DNA of 64,000 bases from positions 32,689,672 to 32,753,671 of the forward strand of contig OZ038388.1 in NCBI GenBank assembly GCA_964036045.1, written 5' to 3'. This stretch comes from Eutreptiella sp. 'Long Island Sound 2002' (lineage: Eukaryota; Euglenozoa; Euglenophyceae; Eutreptiales; Eutreptiaceae). Under the pieces are notes generated by a model. The model did not search any database, was not told the DNA's origin, and worked only from the letters and a program-made list of their open reading frames with translations. The translations under genes were made by a program, and so were the position numbers. This document shows positions 13,001 to 23,772 of the stretch, piece after piece; the stretch's first letter is position 1, and each line of letters starts with the position of its first letter.

Positions 13001-16000
13001 GCTGTCAATAACTGGCTACATAACCCTGCCGTCTTGGGGTTCCCAGAACGAGGAGGATTAAAGGAAAATACAGCTTTTTGTTTCCGAAACCGAGTAAAAA
13101 TTTTTTCCGGAAACAGCGTAGAAAATCTGAAAGTAAATGTAAATTTACAAAACTTCTTCTGCGGTTTTACTACAGACCAGTAGGGCGGACGCACCACCAC
13201 AGGGACGTGGTCCACCCTTCGGTTAGTGGCGTCCAATCCTCCTGTAAGGCCGCCTCTGTGGCGCACCTTGAAGCTCCGGCCTCCCTTGGCTGCCACTCAG
13301 TACTGTCCGGCTGTGAAAGGGGGATTGACTGCCTTTTTTGAGCCGCCTCAGCGCAATGGAGGCGGCTCAAGAGCCATTGTCATGGACATACGGAAGAGGC
13401 TTCAAACACTTTGGGCAGGCATTTCTGAGGGACCAGCGCACTTCCCTGGTTCCTAAAATGCAACAGTAGCTGACCCCGCCTCTCCCCTCACCGCCCCCGT
13501 GTCCCTGGTCCCACTGGAAGCCGCTCTTTGAGCGCCCATTCAATCGATCGCTTGACTCCAGAAACAAATACACAACAACAGCGATCAACAATTACACAAC
13601 AACAGCGATCAACAATTACACAACAACAGCGATCAACAATTACACAACAACAGCGATCAACAATTACACAACAACAGCGATCAACAATTACACAACAACA
13701 GCGATCAACAATTACACAACAACAGCGATCAACAATTACACAACAACAGCGATCAACAATTACACAACGACAGCGATCAACAATTACACAACAACAGCGA
13801 TCAACAATTACACAACAACAGCGATCAACAATTACACAACAACAGCGATCAACAATTACACAACAACAGCGATCAACAATTACACAACAACAGCGATCAA
13901 CAATTACACAACGACAGCGATCAACAAATACACAACAACAGCGACCAATGGTCGCCGTGACCAAGATCAACCGATTGATGTTGCACATCGGAACCTGCAG
14001 GTTGTGCACGAGTTGGGCCTGCGCTCCCCCGTCGGCGTCCCGGGGGGTCGTGTGCTCGCTCCTGGCGCTGCCTACGGACTGCAGCGTCGTCCCCAGGTCG
14101 CTCAAGGGCGTGCTCGTGAGCTGCTTCTCGGCGTGGCTGAGCATGTCCGTGGAAGGGCGTGGCGGCGGGGTGAGGGTCCGCGGGAGGAGGTTCTGCTTGG
14201 AGGGGGCGGAGACGCGCCGGTGCGGCGCCGCCTTCTGCTTGTGCCGCTGCCACCAGCCGAAGGTCTCGCTCTCCGTCTTGCCGCTGTCGATGGTACCCTC
14301 GCTGCCGTATTCCGAATCGCCGGAATCGCCCGTCGGATCGAGCCCGAGCAGTTGGCGCTTCAACTTGCGGACCGTGTCGCGCATGAAAGAGAAGCAGGTC
14401 ATCATCCGCTTGAGGCTCCCCTGCACGCCCCTGAGGGCGCTGTCGGACTCCGTGGGGCACTCCAAATACTCATCGCACATCTGTTTGCATTTCAGGACAT
14501 CGTCCTCCGTCAACTCCCCTTCGTCCTCACAGCCCTTCAGTTCCATTTCCGCCTGAAAACCACGGAGACCGCGTGGCAATGTGGTGTCGTGCAGTGACCT
14601 GTGGAACCGATCGGGTCAGGTGCTCGGGCTCGTGGGTTCGTGTGTCGCGGACGCAGCGGCGGAGCAAACACCCAATGCGCCAAAGACCGACGTCACGAAG
14701 ACGACGAGGAAGGCGGTGCAGACACGCGGTAGTGAAGAAGAGGAGGTGGAGGCAGAGGATGAGCATACGCTGTCCTTCAGTTAGGTCCGCTGGTCCAGGT
14801 CCGCTGGTCCGTACCACATGTGTTGGTCGGTGTGTGTGTCTGTCTCTACAGTGGTTCGCCATATTATAGAGGAAGGCCTGCATGGGTCCAGGGGTGGGCG
14901 CCCAGCGGAGGGGGGCCTGTGCCAGAAGGATGTCTGATGAAAGCATCATGACTGCACTGGCCCCCCTTGAGAGTCGTCACCCTTGCCTAGGCCAGAGCCT
15001 CTGGTGGCTGTGGGTTATGAGACCTCGGTGCCTGCACGCCCATGCCGCTCCGGCCGGTGTGCTCGTTTGCCCGGCGGGCCGTCCTGGGGAGGTGTCTCTC
15101 CCCTCCGTCGCTTCGTCCCCGCGCGCCGGGGGTAGGACTGGCTCTGGGCGCCGGACGCCCCTGGGGCTTGCCCCCCCCCCCCTCCCCCCCCCCCTGTGTC
15201 TGTGTCTCTACAGTGCAGCCTCCGGTGTATCGCCAGGACTCGGGTCGCGCCAGCGCATGAGGCCTGAATGTCTGGCCCATAGGGCCGGCCAAGAGGCGCA
15301 ACTGAAACCGGGAAACTGCGATCCCAACGCCAGCCCCCGGTCATTTGTTGTGAGACAGCTGCTGACAATCTGCGAGACTTTTTGATTGCTCGGCTTCGCT
15401 GATGCTGTGGTTCTGGGCCATTGCTTGAGGAGGAGGGCGACGGGTCCAGACCAAAAAAGGGGGGGGGGGGGGGCTGGAGGCGGCCGAGAACGTCAGTGGG
15501 TGGGGGGTCGGGGAACGCTACATTCAGGAGGTGAGTCCGCACAGACCGAAGGGACAAGACATGGAGTGCAGGTGCGCCAGACTGTGGCGCAGCCGTGGAC
15601 GAGGAGGCGTGCCTTTGAATTGAGGGCGGGGGGGCAGGGGGCACATGGATTGGGAGACACTCCGGTAGCCCAGGCTGTGGCCAAAAGCTGCAGCCTTGAC
15701 TCTCCGGGACCGTGGGCACAGGGTCGTCCGCGCACTGGGTCTGGGTACGTATGTCCCCGAGCCAAAAGATGCAGCGTGACCGAGTGTGCGGTGTCATGGT
15801 CCGCGCCCGCTGGCCGGCAGGCGGATACAGACCCGGCCAACGGGCCAACGGGCTCAGCAATGCAGCGTTGGCTTCGCGGGAGATCCGGCACAGGCCAAGC
15901 GATGACCCGATCCGTCGGAAGACAATGCCACGGAAGCTCTGACCGCCCGGCGAGTGTGCGTGTGCGGAACGGAGGCATGGCACTTGCTTTGACAACAGCA

Positions 16001-19000
16001 AACGAGCGCTGTGGGCTGTGGCGGGCCACCCTCCGATAGCCACCGATGGGCGTTGCTTTGGTGACCTCACATGTTTGACACCTGAGAAGCCTGTCCCGAG
16101 CTGAACCCTAGAGAGTTTCCCTGTGCCCCTCCGCTCCAGCGACGGTATCGGGTACGAACCGGCAACCCCTTGACCTTCTTCGTTGTGCATTTAGGGGAGG
16201 GGTCTTAAACAGCACGTCCTATGGGACTTGGGTTTGGACGGGCACATCACCTTCATGGTCTCCAAACGAGTTTTCAAGTCCGCGATGACAGCGGCCGAAT
16301 CCAACTCCTCATTGACAGTGGCCGTCTGCTTAATGCATGCGACGCGTTGCGCAAAGCGGCATGTGGCTACAGCGTCATCAAGTTCCGTGAAATCGCAGCT
16401 GACGTTGGCAATCATCACCGTCTTGCAGTTGCCCCCGAGGGAGTCCGCCAACACTTTGGTGAGAGCAGAGTCTCGGTATGGCACGTGTCCCCCTGGAAAT
16501 GCAGTGCAGCCTGTGGGATAGACTGTGCGATTTGACCAAAGGGGCACAACTGCACCTTGCTCTTGCTAAAACGGTGGAGGAGTGCAACCGACGGCTGGTT
16601 GGCCGGCACTGTCCCGAGACCAGCTCAGTTGCAGTATGAATACGTGACGGGGTGCCAAATTGCCACTCAAAACAGGCCTGGCAAGAAGTGCCATCCCCGA
16701 TTTGGAGGGCGAAGCACAGAATGCACCAGGCCAAAACCGCTCTTGCAATCTGCGCCATTGACACATTCGGGAGGAGAAAATTTTGCACGGGGATTATTTC
16801 GCCGGGGGAAATTTTGGGCGGAGAAAATTTCGCCACCCTGCAAACCCTAACGCTCAAACTGCCACATGCGTACCCTGACGTGGTGCACCCCGAATTCGCT
16901 GAATTCGCTTGCCTTTCCCAGAGGGCCCTATTTTCATGCGAATTTGCAAATTCGAATTCGATTAGCAAATTCGCCCGAATTCGGATTCATTTTCTTTGAA
17001 TTTGGCCCAAATCTGACACTCCGATCTGGAACGAGCACTGCGCATTACTTTCGGAAAGCGCAGCAACGACGTTCTGCAAATGGAAGAGACTGCCGTTGAT
17101 AAACTTGGTCTCGGTGAGCAATTGGCCAGCGGAGTTGGTCTTCTTCAGCCGCTCCGACCCCGCCAGATCAACGATGTTGAACTTGGAGCGCACCCACGTG
17201 TTGGCCCCCACATCCCGTCCCTTGAAATGAATCGTGAATATGCAGTGCGACCGCGAGCTCGCGCGGTTCATGGGCGTCTCTGAGAGAATCTTGTTGAGGT
17301 CGCCGGTGTACAGCAGGCGCATAGCGTCCTCCTCGGTGACGACGCGGTGAACTCCGAGTCCTTCCAACATGCACAACCTTGAGGAGAGGCAGGGCGGGAG
17401 GGGGCCATGCGACGGAAAGGCTCTATTTGCCTCCGGCAGCTCACAGGCATTATCCAACCGCAGTTTGGCAATCTGCAACCCAACCAGCGTTTGCATGCGT
17501 GGTCATTATGATAATGATGATGATCATCATCACCGCCATCACCATCATCATCAGGTTGACCGCATCGCACTACTTTCATGCCTTTTCAGCCAGTGCCATA
17601 AAGCCTGAGTGAGTATGCCAGTTAATACGTCCGGGTCTACGTACTTCGTCACCCTTTGAAGGGGCAGGGGGGGCTCCATACAGGCGGACTGGTCACTGCA
17701 TAGTACGACGGATGGCCAGTGGAATGTCTTTTTCGTGACCTGGTTCTGTTGATTGAGGTCATTGGCACGTGCTGAGAATGGGGAGGAGTGGGGAGAGGGA
17801 GGGCCGGTGCATTGCGGGATCTGGCAGCGGGCCTGCACACCGGTCCTGGAGCATGCGGACCTTGACCCGCGGCAGGTCCTCCATGGATTTTGCAAGTTTC
17901 TTACCATTGAACAGATCCGTCAAATGGTGCTCCTGATAAATCTGGAGGAACGACAAATGCAGGTCGTACTCGTAGTTATCCTTCGCCCGCAGCCGCGCAA
18001 AGAAGGACTCGAGGGTACGGGGGATGAGCCCGCGCTTGGCCATGCTGTCGTCGGCCCCCGTGATCGTGAAGGTTTTGCCGGAGCCAGTAGCGCCGTAGGC
18101 GAAGATGGTGGAGTTGAAGCCCTCCAGAACGTTGGTGACAGCGTCTTGGGCGATGTCACGGAACACTGCCTCCTGTGCAGGGGCAGGGTCGGGACTTCAG
18201 GGGAGGGATAAGCCGTGTGAGCAGGCTTAGGGCAGGCGGGGCTGCACGGAAAACGCCCTGCAGACGAAGCCTTGAGCTGAACCTGGAGCAAGCACTTTGT
18301 GGATTCTCAGGGGCAAAATGTGCAGAGCACGGACACAGTGGACACTGCCAAGGGCAAAGTTAGGGGATATTCAGAAAATTTAGGATTTTTGTGGATGTTG
18401 CACTGTTGGTCGGAACAACAGTTAGACACGTTCGCTGTGCATAGAGAAGGGGGTGCCAGTGAAAGGGGGGACGGGGGTGCCCATCCTTTCGCATTGTTCA
18501 TTGTTTCACAGTTGATCAACAATCAACCCTTTGTGGAAATCACACTGACGGACGGCTTTGCATTTTTTTTGAGGGGGCGGGGATTTCGGCCCCAGCTCCA
18601 GACACATCCATCCACCAACTGACCTCCCTCCCCAGGGGGGAGGTTGACCCAGTGAGTACTGGCATTGAAACTAGGGCACATGCAAAACAAAACCATTTCT
18701 CCTTCCGCAGTGCTGGATGTGTCGTAATGGCTAGTCCAATCGCCATATTCAGAGAACTCAGAATACTTGGAGTCCTGGTGCTTTGCCCTTACCTCTGTCG
18801 TCTGTTGGCACAGAGAGGCGCCGTGCTTGCCTGATGAATAGTTGGAGCACAATGTTCCGTGTGGGCTGGCTCACCGAATAGCACCGGAAGGTTAAGCAAA
18901 CAACAACAAACAACAACGTCTGCACCGCATCAATACCTCCATGAATCCAGCATCACCTTGGGACACAAACCTGTCCCAGCCCCATGGGAAGGCAGGGACA

Positions 19001-19877
19001 GGACCTCAAACCCAAAGCACGTTTTTCCCCAAAACTGCCCTTCAGCCCTGACCAACCCACCCACCCGCCTGCCCATTGACCCACACAGTGAAGGACCACC
19101 ACTAAGTGGTAGCCTGTACACCAACCGAGTGGATGACTCCACCAAAGGGACAATGGAAGCGCGCAAACGGTGCAAAATTTGTGTGTTGGCAACTACTCGA
19201 ACCCTAGTTTTGGCCGACAAATTACTCGGTTTTTTTTTTGGTGGAAAATGCCTTTGAGTCTACTGATGGCATGCATTACATTGGAATTTGTGTGAAAAGG
19301 GGTATAGAAACATTTCACAGGGAACACCAAGGGCAGAGTTCTTGCTCCCAATGGCAGCCTGGGCTCTAGCCTTGTATGGTCAGTGCGATGGCGTGTCCCT
19401 GCTGGTGTGTGTGCTGATGTAGGCTGTAACAAGCACCGGAGGGGGCATCATATCAAGTGCACCTACAAAGACGCCCAACCCAAACTTTCTTGCAAAACTT
19501 TGCAAAGAGAAAATCCCGCCACCTTTCTTCACAGCAAAGATTCCCTACGAGAGCGCAACCTCCCCCAAAATCCTGCACCTCTCCCCTGTAAGTTGCAGAA
19601 TCGGGGAAATGGACACGCAATTCTTGTATCTCTGAGGACCGATCAAGGTCCATCACGGTCGCGATCAAATGGAGATTTTGGGGCAAACCTGTGTGGCATT
19701 GGCATCAAAGACCCCATCGAAATAGAACGGCTGGGTGCCCACCGACGGCAACAGCACTTGGTGCTGGAGCCGTGTGTCTTTATTTCCGCCATCAGACGTG
19801 GAGACTTGGTACGGGAAGACCTCTGCGTTCGGGGGTTTGATGCGCAGAAATGTGCGGATAAATTTTTGTGAGTCCAT
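6805..19877 (-). CDS. KIF6: KIF6-like kinesin-9 motor protein (3' end unresolved)
   Basis: Plus-end-directed microtubule motors of the kinesin-9 family act in cilia and flagella. Eight exons join by GT-AG sites with consistent phase: 19877-19689, 18172-17841, 17377-17049, 16492-16251, 14552-13995, 10307-10044, 8974-8501 and 7002-6805 (at least 862 aa; KIF6 is about 814 aa in vertebrates). Motor motifs are a P-loop GATGSGKT at residues 90-97 (usual form GQTGSGKT), switch I NRASSRSH at 211-218, switch II DLAGSE at 244-249, and YRDSALTKVLADSLGGN in exon 4. The KIF6-specific strings RGLIPRTL, EDLPRV, ETPMN and TCRFAQRVA, and the post-motor ELTEDD region, separate it from other kinesins. The start at 19877 fits the usual N-terminus (FIRTFLRIKPP). 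The motor exons are certain; joining exons 6-8 to them is inference. No terminal exon or polyadenylation site was found. Confidence 0.85.
7003..8500 (-). other. Putative kinesin intron 7
   Basis: 1.5 kb with no recognised gene or clear mobile element. It has short C runs near 7800 and 8300 and is otherwise unremarkable. Confidence 0.4.
8501..8974 (-). CDS. KIF6: Charged, Gln-rich exon, assigned to kinesin-9 (exon 7)
   Basis: 158 codons, phase 0 at both ends (acceptor CACCGCAG; donor CAG/GTGTGC at 8501/8500). It begins DKDQEMGLLMERVHRLERK, followed by a basic linker, a helix around YEKMQARLFERQQRKMEEM, and long Gln runs encoded by CAG/CAA. The helical part is consistent with the kinesin tail. 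The Gln-rich end is low-complexity and probably varies in length. Confidence 0.6.
9074..9466. mobile_element. Small G-tract element with inverted termini
   Basis: GAAAATTGCTCTGC, a G run and TGACA at 9074-9104 recur inverted as TGTCA, a C run and GCAGAGCAATTTTC at 9433-9466. Inside, a CACGGA...CCCATTT...CCAACCCCCC segment occurs twice in direct orientation (about 9103 and 9379). It lies in a kinesin intron. Size and inverted ends suggest a non-autonomous (MITE-like) element; no transposase or target duplication was identified. Confidence 0.5.
10044..10307 (-). CDS. KIF6: Coiled-coil exon, assigned to kinesin-9 (exon 6)
   Basis: 88 codons, phase 0 at both ends (acceptor CCGCAG, donor GAG/GTATTG). 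It starts VQLRAKDKRITELHNTISSL, which resembles the LKQRDNEI coiled coil that follows the neck in KIF6, and later has EQVKQLQAQLRLKAREK. The join to exon 5 (LVHNLQ-VQLRAKDK) makes a continuous heptad-like stretch. Confidence 0.7.
13338..13370. repeat. Perfect 12-bp hairpin
   Basis: TTGAGCCGCCTC at 13338-13349 and GAGGCGGCTCAA at 13359-13370 are exact inverted copies separated by a 9-base loop. It lies in a kinesin intron. The stem is GC-rich and would be stable in RNA or extruded DNA; no function is evident. Confidence 0.8.
13562..13950. repeat. 24-bp minisatellite, about 16 copies
   Basis: The unit AACAATTACACAACAACAGC plus GATC repeats about 16 times with only a few point changes (CAACGA for CAACAA near 13767 and 13911). 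Because 24 is a multiple of 3, both strands stay open across it. It lies in the intron between kinesin exons 5 and 6. Confidence 0.97.
13995..14552 (-). CDS. KIF6: Kinesin-9 exon 5, neck/tail
   Basis: 186 codons. The acceptor GTTTTCAG leads into AEMELKGCEDEGELTEDD, which matches the TEAE-type region just after the motor in KIF6. A basic, Ser/Pro-rich linker follows. I end the exon at CTGCAG/GTTCCG (13995/13994), because the open frame beyond it enters the 24-bp minisatellite. Confidence 0.8.
14553..16250 (-). other. Kinesin intron 4
   Basis: 1.7 kb without a recognised coding region. It has a 15-base G run near 15459-15473 and C runs near 15171-15192. Long open frames on both strands reflect high GC content and show no family resemblance. 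Confidence 0.5.
16251..16492 (-). CDS. KIF6: Kinesin-9 exon 4, end of motor core
   Basis: The acceptor TTTCCAG gives, with exon 3, the join ALSE-RGHVPYRDSALTKVL, which matches the family without a gap. SLGGNCKTVMIANVS and the KIF6-type TCRFAQRVACIK follow. The exon ends ETMK before donor GTGATG, phase 0. Confidence 0.92.
16778..16838. repeat. GAAAATTTCGCC dispersed repeat copy
   Basis: Three close copies of a GGGGAAAATTTCGCC-like palindrome (GAAAATTTTGC, GGGAAATTTTGGG, GAGAAAATTTCGCC) lie here, in the intron between kinesin exons 3 and 4. Related clusters are at 5626-5655, 5888-5920, 6430-6515, 24603-24686 and 25972-26068. Confidence 0.7.
17049..17377 (-). CDS. KIF6: Kinesin-9 exon 3 with switch I and II
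   Basis: The first base completes an Arg codon with exon 2 (phase 2). The exon encodes TEEDAMRLLYTGD, then ETPMNRASSRSHCIFTIHF (switch I), VDLAGSERLKKT (switch II) and FINGSLFHLQNVVAALSE (alpha-4). The donor GAAA/GTAATG is at 17049/17048, phase 1. Confidence 0.92.
17497..17556. repeat. (ATG/ATC)n trinucleotide tract with dyad symmetry
   Basis: GATAATGATGATGATCATCATC and a following ATC-rich run form a near-palindrome centred on GATC. It is in the intron between kinesin exons 2 and 3. Confidence 0.7.
17841..18172 (-). CDS. KIF6: Kinesin-9 exon 2 with P-loop
   Basis: Residues 64-173 plus two bases. The acceptor TGCACAG precedes GAGGCAGTG. It carries FNSTIFAYGATGSGKTFTITG-type nucleotide-binding sequence, RGLIPRTLESFF and the kinesin-9 string MEDLPRVKV. 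The donor is CCG/GTGTGC at 17841/17840, phase 2. The conserved P-loop Gln is Ala here. Confidence 0.92.
18173..19688 (-). other. Kinesin intron 1
   Basis: 1.5 kb with no recognised gene. A (CAACAA)-like run lies near 18899-18918 and a T run near 19228. Nothing else stands out. Confidence 0.5.
19689..19877 (-). CDS. KIF6: Kinesin-9 exon 1
   Basis: Residues 1-63. The ATG at 19877 opens the first motor beta strand (FIRTFLRIKPPN), and the exon ends in FYFDGVFDANATQ, the conserved stretch before helix alpha-0. The donor is CAG/GTTTGC at 19689/19688, phase 0. Confidence 0.85.
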
Positions 19878-20099
19878 CGCTAGGCCACCTCACGGGCAGA
19901 CGGGGGGGGAGAGGTCGAAGGCTGCAGGGCAGAGGCAGGGGCATGTGGCGGGGCCCTCATTGTGGAGCCACCACAGCCATCCACAAGGCCTTGGTCTTGG
20001 CAGAATAAATCATCAGCTGCATACAGAGAACTCCAGGTGGCAAGTGTCATTCATGGAACTCGCCTTAGATCTTGAAGCGTATGCAGCACGGTCCCTACC

Positions 20100-22140
20100 A
20101 CCAGCCCCACAGTCCAAGTTGGTCAGGGGAGACATGTCCCTTCAGGAAAAGGGCAGAGTGCTGCGGCTGATAGTCACCCTCTGGGCAGAGCCACGGAGCA
20201 AGAGTCCATCTTCCCGGCCAAGATGATGCATCATTGCCCCTCCCTGACCCCAATGACGCGCGGGACGGAGCGACTCCAAGAAAAAGCGCTGCCCCGCAAC
20301 GGGAGGGGCCAAGAGCGCCTGCAGGAATTTTGGGTCTGTGAGTGGCACGGAAACCCCCCATGTCCGACATGCGCCCTGACACACCGGGGGTGGTGACACT
20401 GGTGAGGCAGGGATCACCGTGGACACCCTGAGGGCGTCTGTATTTCCATTCCATACACACCTGGACACACGACTGCGTGCACGTGTGGCCAGCCAACGCA
20501 CCCCGGGGGCGGGGGGCACACCGACACCCAAGAGGCCTGTGGGACGCCGGGGATGTCCGAGTGATTGCTGCCCTGCATCAGGGTCAGGGGGCCTATCCGC
20601 TTGTGCTGGGGGTTGCCTGCTACATCCTCCGCCATCAAGAGGTGTTCCTCCGCCGCCTAGGTCCACGTGTGAAGGCATTTCCACATGCCTTGCGCTAGGT
20701 GTGCTTGCCGGTCTGGGTGCATGCTCGTCTGAGGCGGATCCCGCAACTTTCTCAGTTTGGTCACGTTCTGTGCCGTCATGTCCAGGTCAAGCATTGCACC
20801 GAGCTTGGAGTGGCCTGGCACCGGAATTGGGGTCACCTCTGTCATCGTCACCACCGAAAAAAGCCTGGGGTCCGTCACGATCCCGCCGATCCTTGTCCCC
20901 TCATGCGGTCCCGCGTGAAAGGTGGGCGCTGCGCTCGTCCCTGCCGGGTGGGCCCTGCTATGCATGACGTCCACCAGTTGACCCATACGCCGCGCTGCAA
21001 ACAGCTCCTTTGGCATGACGTCTTCGTTGCTTAGTTCAAAGTTGAAATCTCGACGCACCATCTGCAGCATGTTTCCAAGCCTTGCCGTGTACTGTATTGC
21101 CCCATTCCAAAATTGGGCATTAACCTTGTGCTGCCCGGAAACTCCATACCCCACCTATAGGTTCAGCATGCACTTTCCCTGTGCGTAGGTCAGGTGCGCG
21201 TGCAGCCATCTGGTGGAGTGCCATAGCACCTCTGCCTGATCGTCATCCGGTCGTTTGCTAGTAGTCCGTAGAATCATGCCCGGTCGGTACAGGCAATGCC
21301 CACTCCTCCTGGTGCTGCATCCTAGGGGCCACTGCCCTTGGATTCTAGCCCCCCAGCGCTCTCCATCCTATGCTGCAGGCCAAGGCTGCCATGGCGCGCT
21401 ATCCCGACTCTGTCAGCCTGGTCTCTTGGATGCATACAATGTTGGCTCTGAACTTCATGACTTGCCTCCAGTAACGTTGGAGGGACGCTACGTTGACGGA
21501 TTCGATTGTGAGGGGCCCCGCCTGGGGGTAGACATCCCCACACCTGTGCAGTAGTTGGGCATCCTAGTCTGCTGTGTACCTAGCAACGGCCAGCATCAGG
21601 GCGCAGATGGTGGCAAGGCAGGTGACGAAGGCCGGCAGGGCTTTCATGCCTCGACCGTATCTTGCATATCCTCGTCGTCGCCGGTCTTCTGTCGCTCTAT
21701 GGCGCCCTCCATGGCTCTTGCCGCGCTACCTCTCAGCCCGGATCATCCTCTGCCGCCCTCAGCCCCCCGAGCAGTTGTGTTCTGGGCCCGACACGCTTGC
21801 ACTGCCCCGCCGCCTGCTGGTAATGCATTTGACCCATACTTTTTGCCGCAGCTGTGCTTCCACCCCTGTGGCACTCCCTCCAAAGCGTGAGTGAGAAGGT
21901 CGGGCGTTGCAGACCCGATTGTGTGAGGTGTTGGCAGTCGGTCAGTTTCGCATCTGCGGATGGCCACGCCCGGCACACCTCCTGCTGGGCATAGGAGTTA
22001 TCCTCGCATTCAGCCCAAAGCTGGGGTCGTAGCCATAGACCCGTACGATGGTCTTGGGTAGCTGTATGTTGGTGCCCAACTCTGCCGCTATTTTGCCACG
22101 TACTTGTGTGCATGCGCCCGCGTGCGTGTGTCTGAATCAA
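20100..22140 (-). pseudogene. LINE 5' fragment: ORF1 tail and endonuclease domain, broken
   Basis: The minus-strand reading carries pieces of a non-LTR retrotransposon in order. An ORF1-like segment lies near 22070-21980 (LGTNIQLPKTIVRVYGYDP). The start of an apurinic-type endonuclease is near 21510-21420 (RANIVCIQETRLTESG, then a stop), and its C-terminal part is near 21150-20740 (GTRIGGIVTDPRL, then PGHSKLGAMLDLDM, where SDH is usual). Frames change and stops intervene. No reverse transcriptase follows; the piece ends 0.2-0.8 kb upstream of the kinesin start. The endonuclease calls rest on motif pattern only. Confidence 0.6.
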
Positions 22141-23570
22141 TGTTCAAAACTGATTACTCCATAAGTTCTGCAACCCGGGCATCTCAGACATTTTATACGC
22201 TGGATCCCCGAAACCGAGACCCCGAAGGCAGCAACCCATAGCTTATACGTGCGTATCTGAGGTGCCCACCCCCACCTCTCTTTCTCTGTCTGACCCCCTC
22301 TGGCCACCATCCCTCCCTCCTGGCCCAGCCTGTGGCAGCCGCAAAGGGATGCCCCCCACCTCCAATGTGCTCATCAAGCTCCTCTGCACCTAAAAAGGTC
22401 CCTTGATGCATCTAGAAATACCCGATAGTCAAGCACCCCCCCCCAACACCATCCCTTGGGGGGTTAGAAACATCCAATGCAACAGATGGACACATTACTA
22501 CTGCACCATAAGTCACGCAGACACCAAGTGCCCCAACAGTGAAATACAAGATCCTATTTGTTTGCCGTCAAACGTTTAAAAAAAAAAGTTGCCGCGCAGC
22601 CCTCCCTGTTGACAGTAGTCACCTGCATGTGATGGTTTCATCAAACTTCGGGAGCATGGCCCGAATGACAATTCCCTCATCTTGCGTGAGAGACAGGCAC
22701 AGTTGCACAGTACACTGTGTGACTCATGCACATGAGCAAAAACATAGCAAACACAAACGGAGGATCAAATCATCCTCCTAAGTGTGAGGAGTTGATGTCG
22801 GAGGAAGAAAAAGCATCTCTCTTCAGCTGCTCCTTCTTTGTGGGCTGCATTGTTTCTGCCCAATTTGCACAGGATGACGAATGGGCAGGCCAGAAAAGCG
22901 TCGGACCTCATAGTGTCCATGTTCAGACATGTTCAGACCATTCCTTTCGCGTATCCACTGCACCTGTCAAACATATGTTCTGGGGAGGGGAAATCGACAA
23001 TGACAATCTGCATCAGAACTCAGCCCAACAGATTCAGTCACACCCCGAAGCATGCAAGTCCTGGGACCGTCAATAAACCAGCCAGTTCTGCTCCAGGCTC
23101 ATGTAGCATGGTGTGGTGCACAGCGAGATGCCACGCCCCTGTGACAGCAAGTACGCAGGTTTGGACCGACCGTTCCCTCTGCAATTTGCTGTGTCCTCCA
23201 CTTTTCGTATACTTTCTTGCTCCCTGACCAGATGTGGTGCTAGTATCCGGCATGCCATGTGTTGGCATACGCGAGCGCACGTCGTTGCCGGATGCTGCCG
23301 GATGCAAGCCCCACCCCACCATATACTGCGAGAACCTGCCAGATGCTTTTTTGTTTCCAACACATTCAATGCTTTGGTTGAGTCGGGCACCTGGGATGCA
23401 TGTGCAGGATACTTTCGTGATGAGCTGTGTGAAAAAAGGGGAAAGAACAGACAAAAAAGTGTGCACACTTCGTATTGATCCACCAACTGAGCTATTGGTC
23501 AAATCTGTCATCTCCGTGTAACAGATCATCCAAATCGTACACATTATGTCCCGATAAAAGTCCCGACCAT
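22141..23570. other. No gene seen
   Basis: 1.4 kb without a recognised coding region, RNA gene or repeat, apart from short C runs near 22437. A GCCGGATGCTGCCGGATGC-type motif near 23288 recurs near 26630-26680 and resembles motifs at 49.3-49.4 kb. Confidence 0.5.
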
Positions 23571-23772
23571 GGGGGAATGTTTGCCTGGCGCGCGCCCGGC
23601 GCGCTACTTTTCTATTGACTATCCCAACTTCAGCCCCAGATTTACCCTCTCATGGAGAAGCCCCCCAAGTAGACCCTGTTGCATTGCACACCTTCCCTAC
23701 AAAGCATGTTGCATAATAAAGCAATACCTGTGAATTCAGCAACTCCAACTGTCATGTCATCTGTATTGTACT

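Larger units (their letters stand above)
10308..13994 (-). other. Kinesin intron between exons 5 and 6
   Basis: 3.7 kb with many G or C tracts of 10-16 bases, the 24-bp minisatellite, the hairpin, and two to three copies of a GACCCTCCTCCTTG motif (near 11320 and 11400). A minus-strand segment at about 11875-11950 (MATEEEMEEHRDH, then a GTACTC donor) looks exon-like but has an in-frame stop just upstream, so it is not used. Confidence 0.5.

Noticed and set aside
13488-13994. Extension of kinesin exon 5 through the 24-bp repeat
   Set aside because: A plausible donor precedes it, the repeat is open on both strands, and the next coiled-coil exon fits exon 5 directly.
14004-14597. 197-codon plus-strand frame
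   Set aside because: It is antisense to kinesin exon 5 and has no family features.
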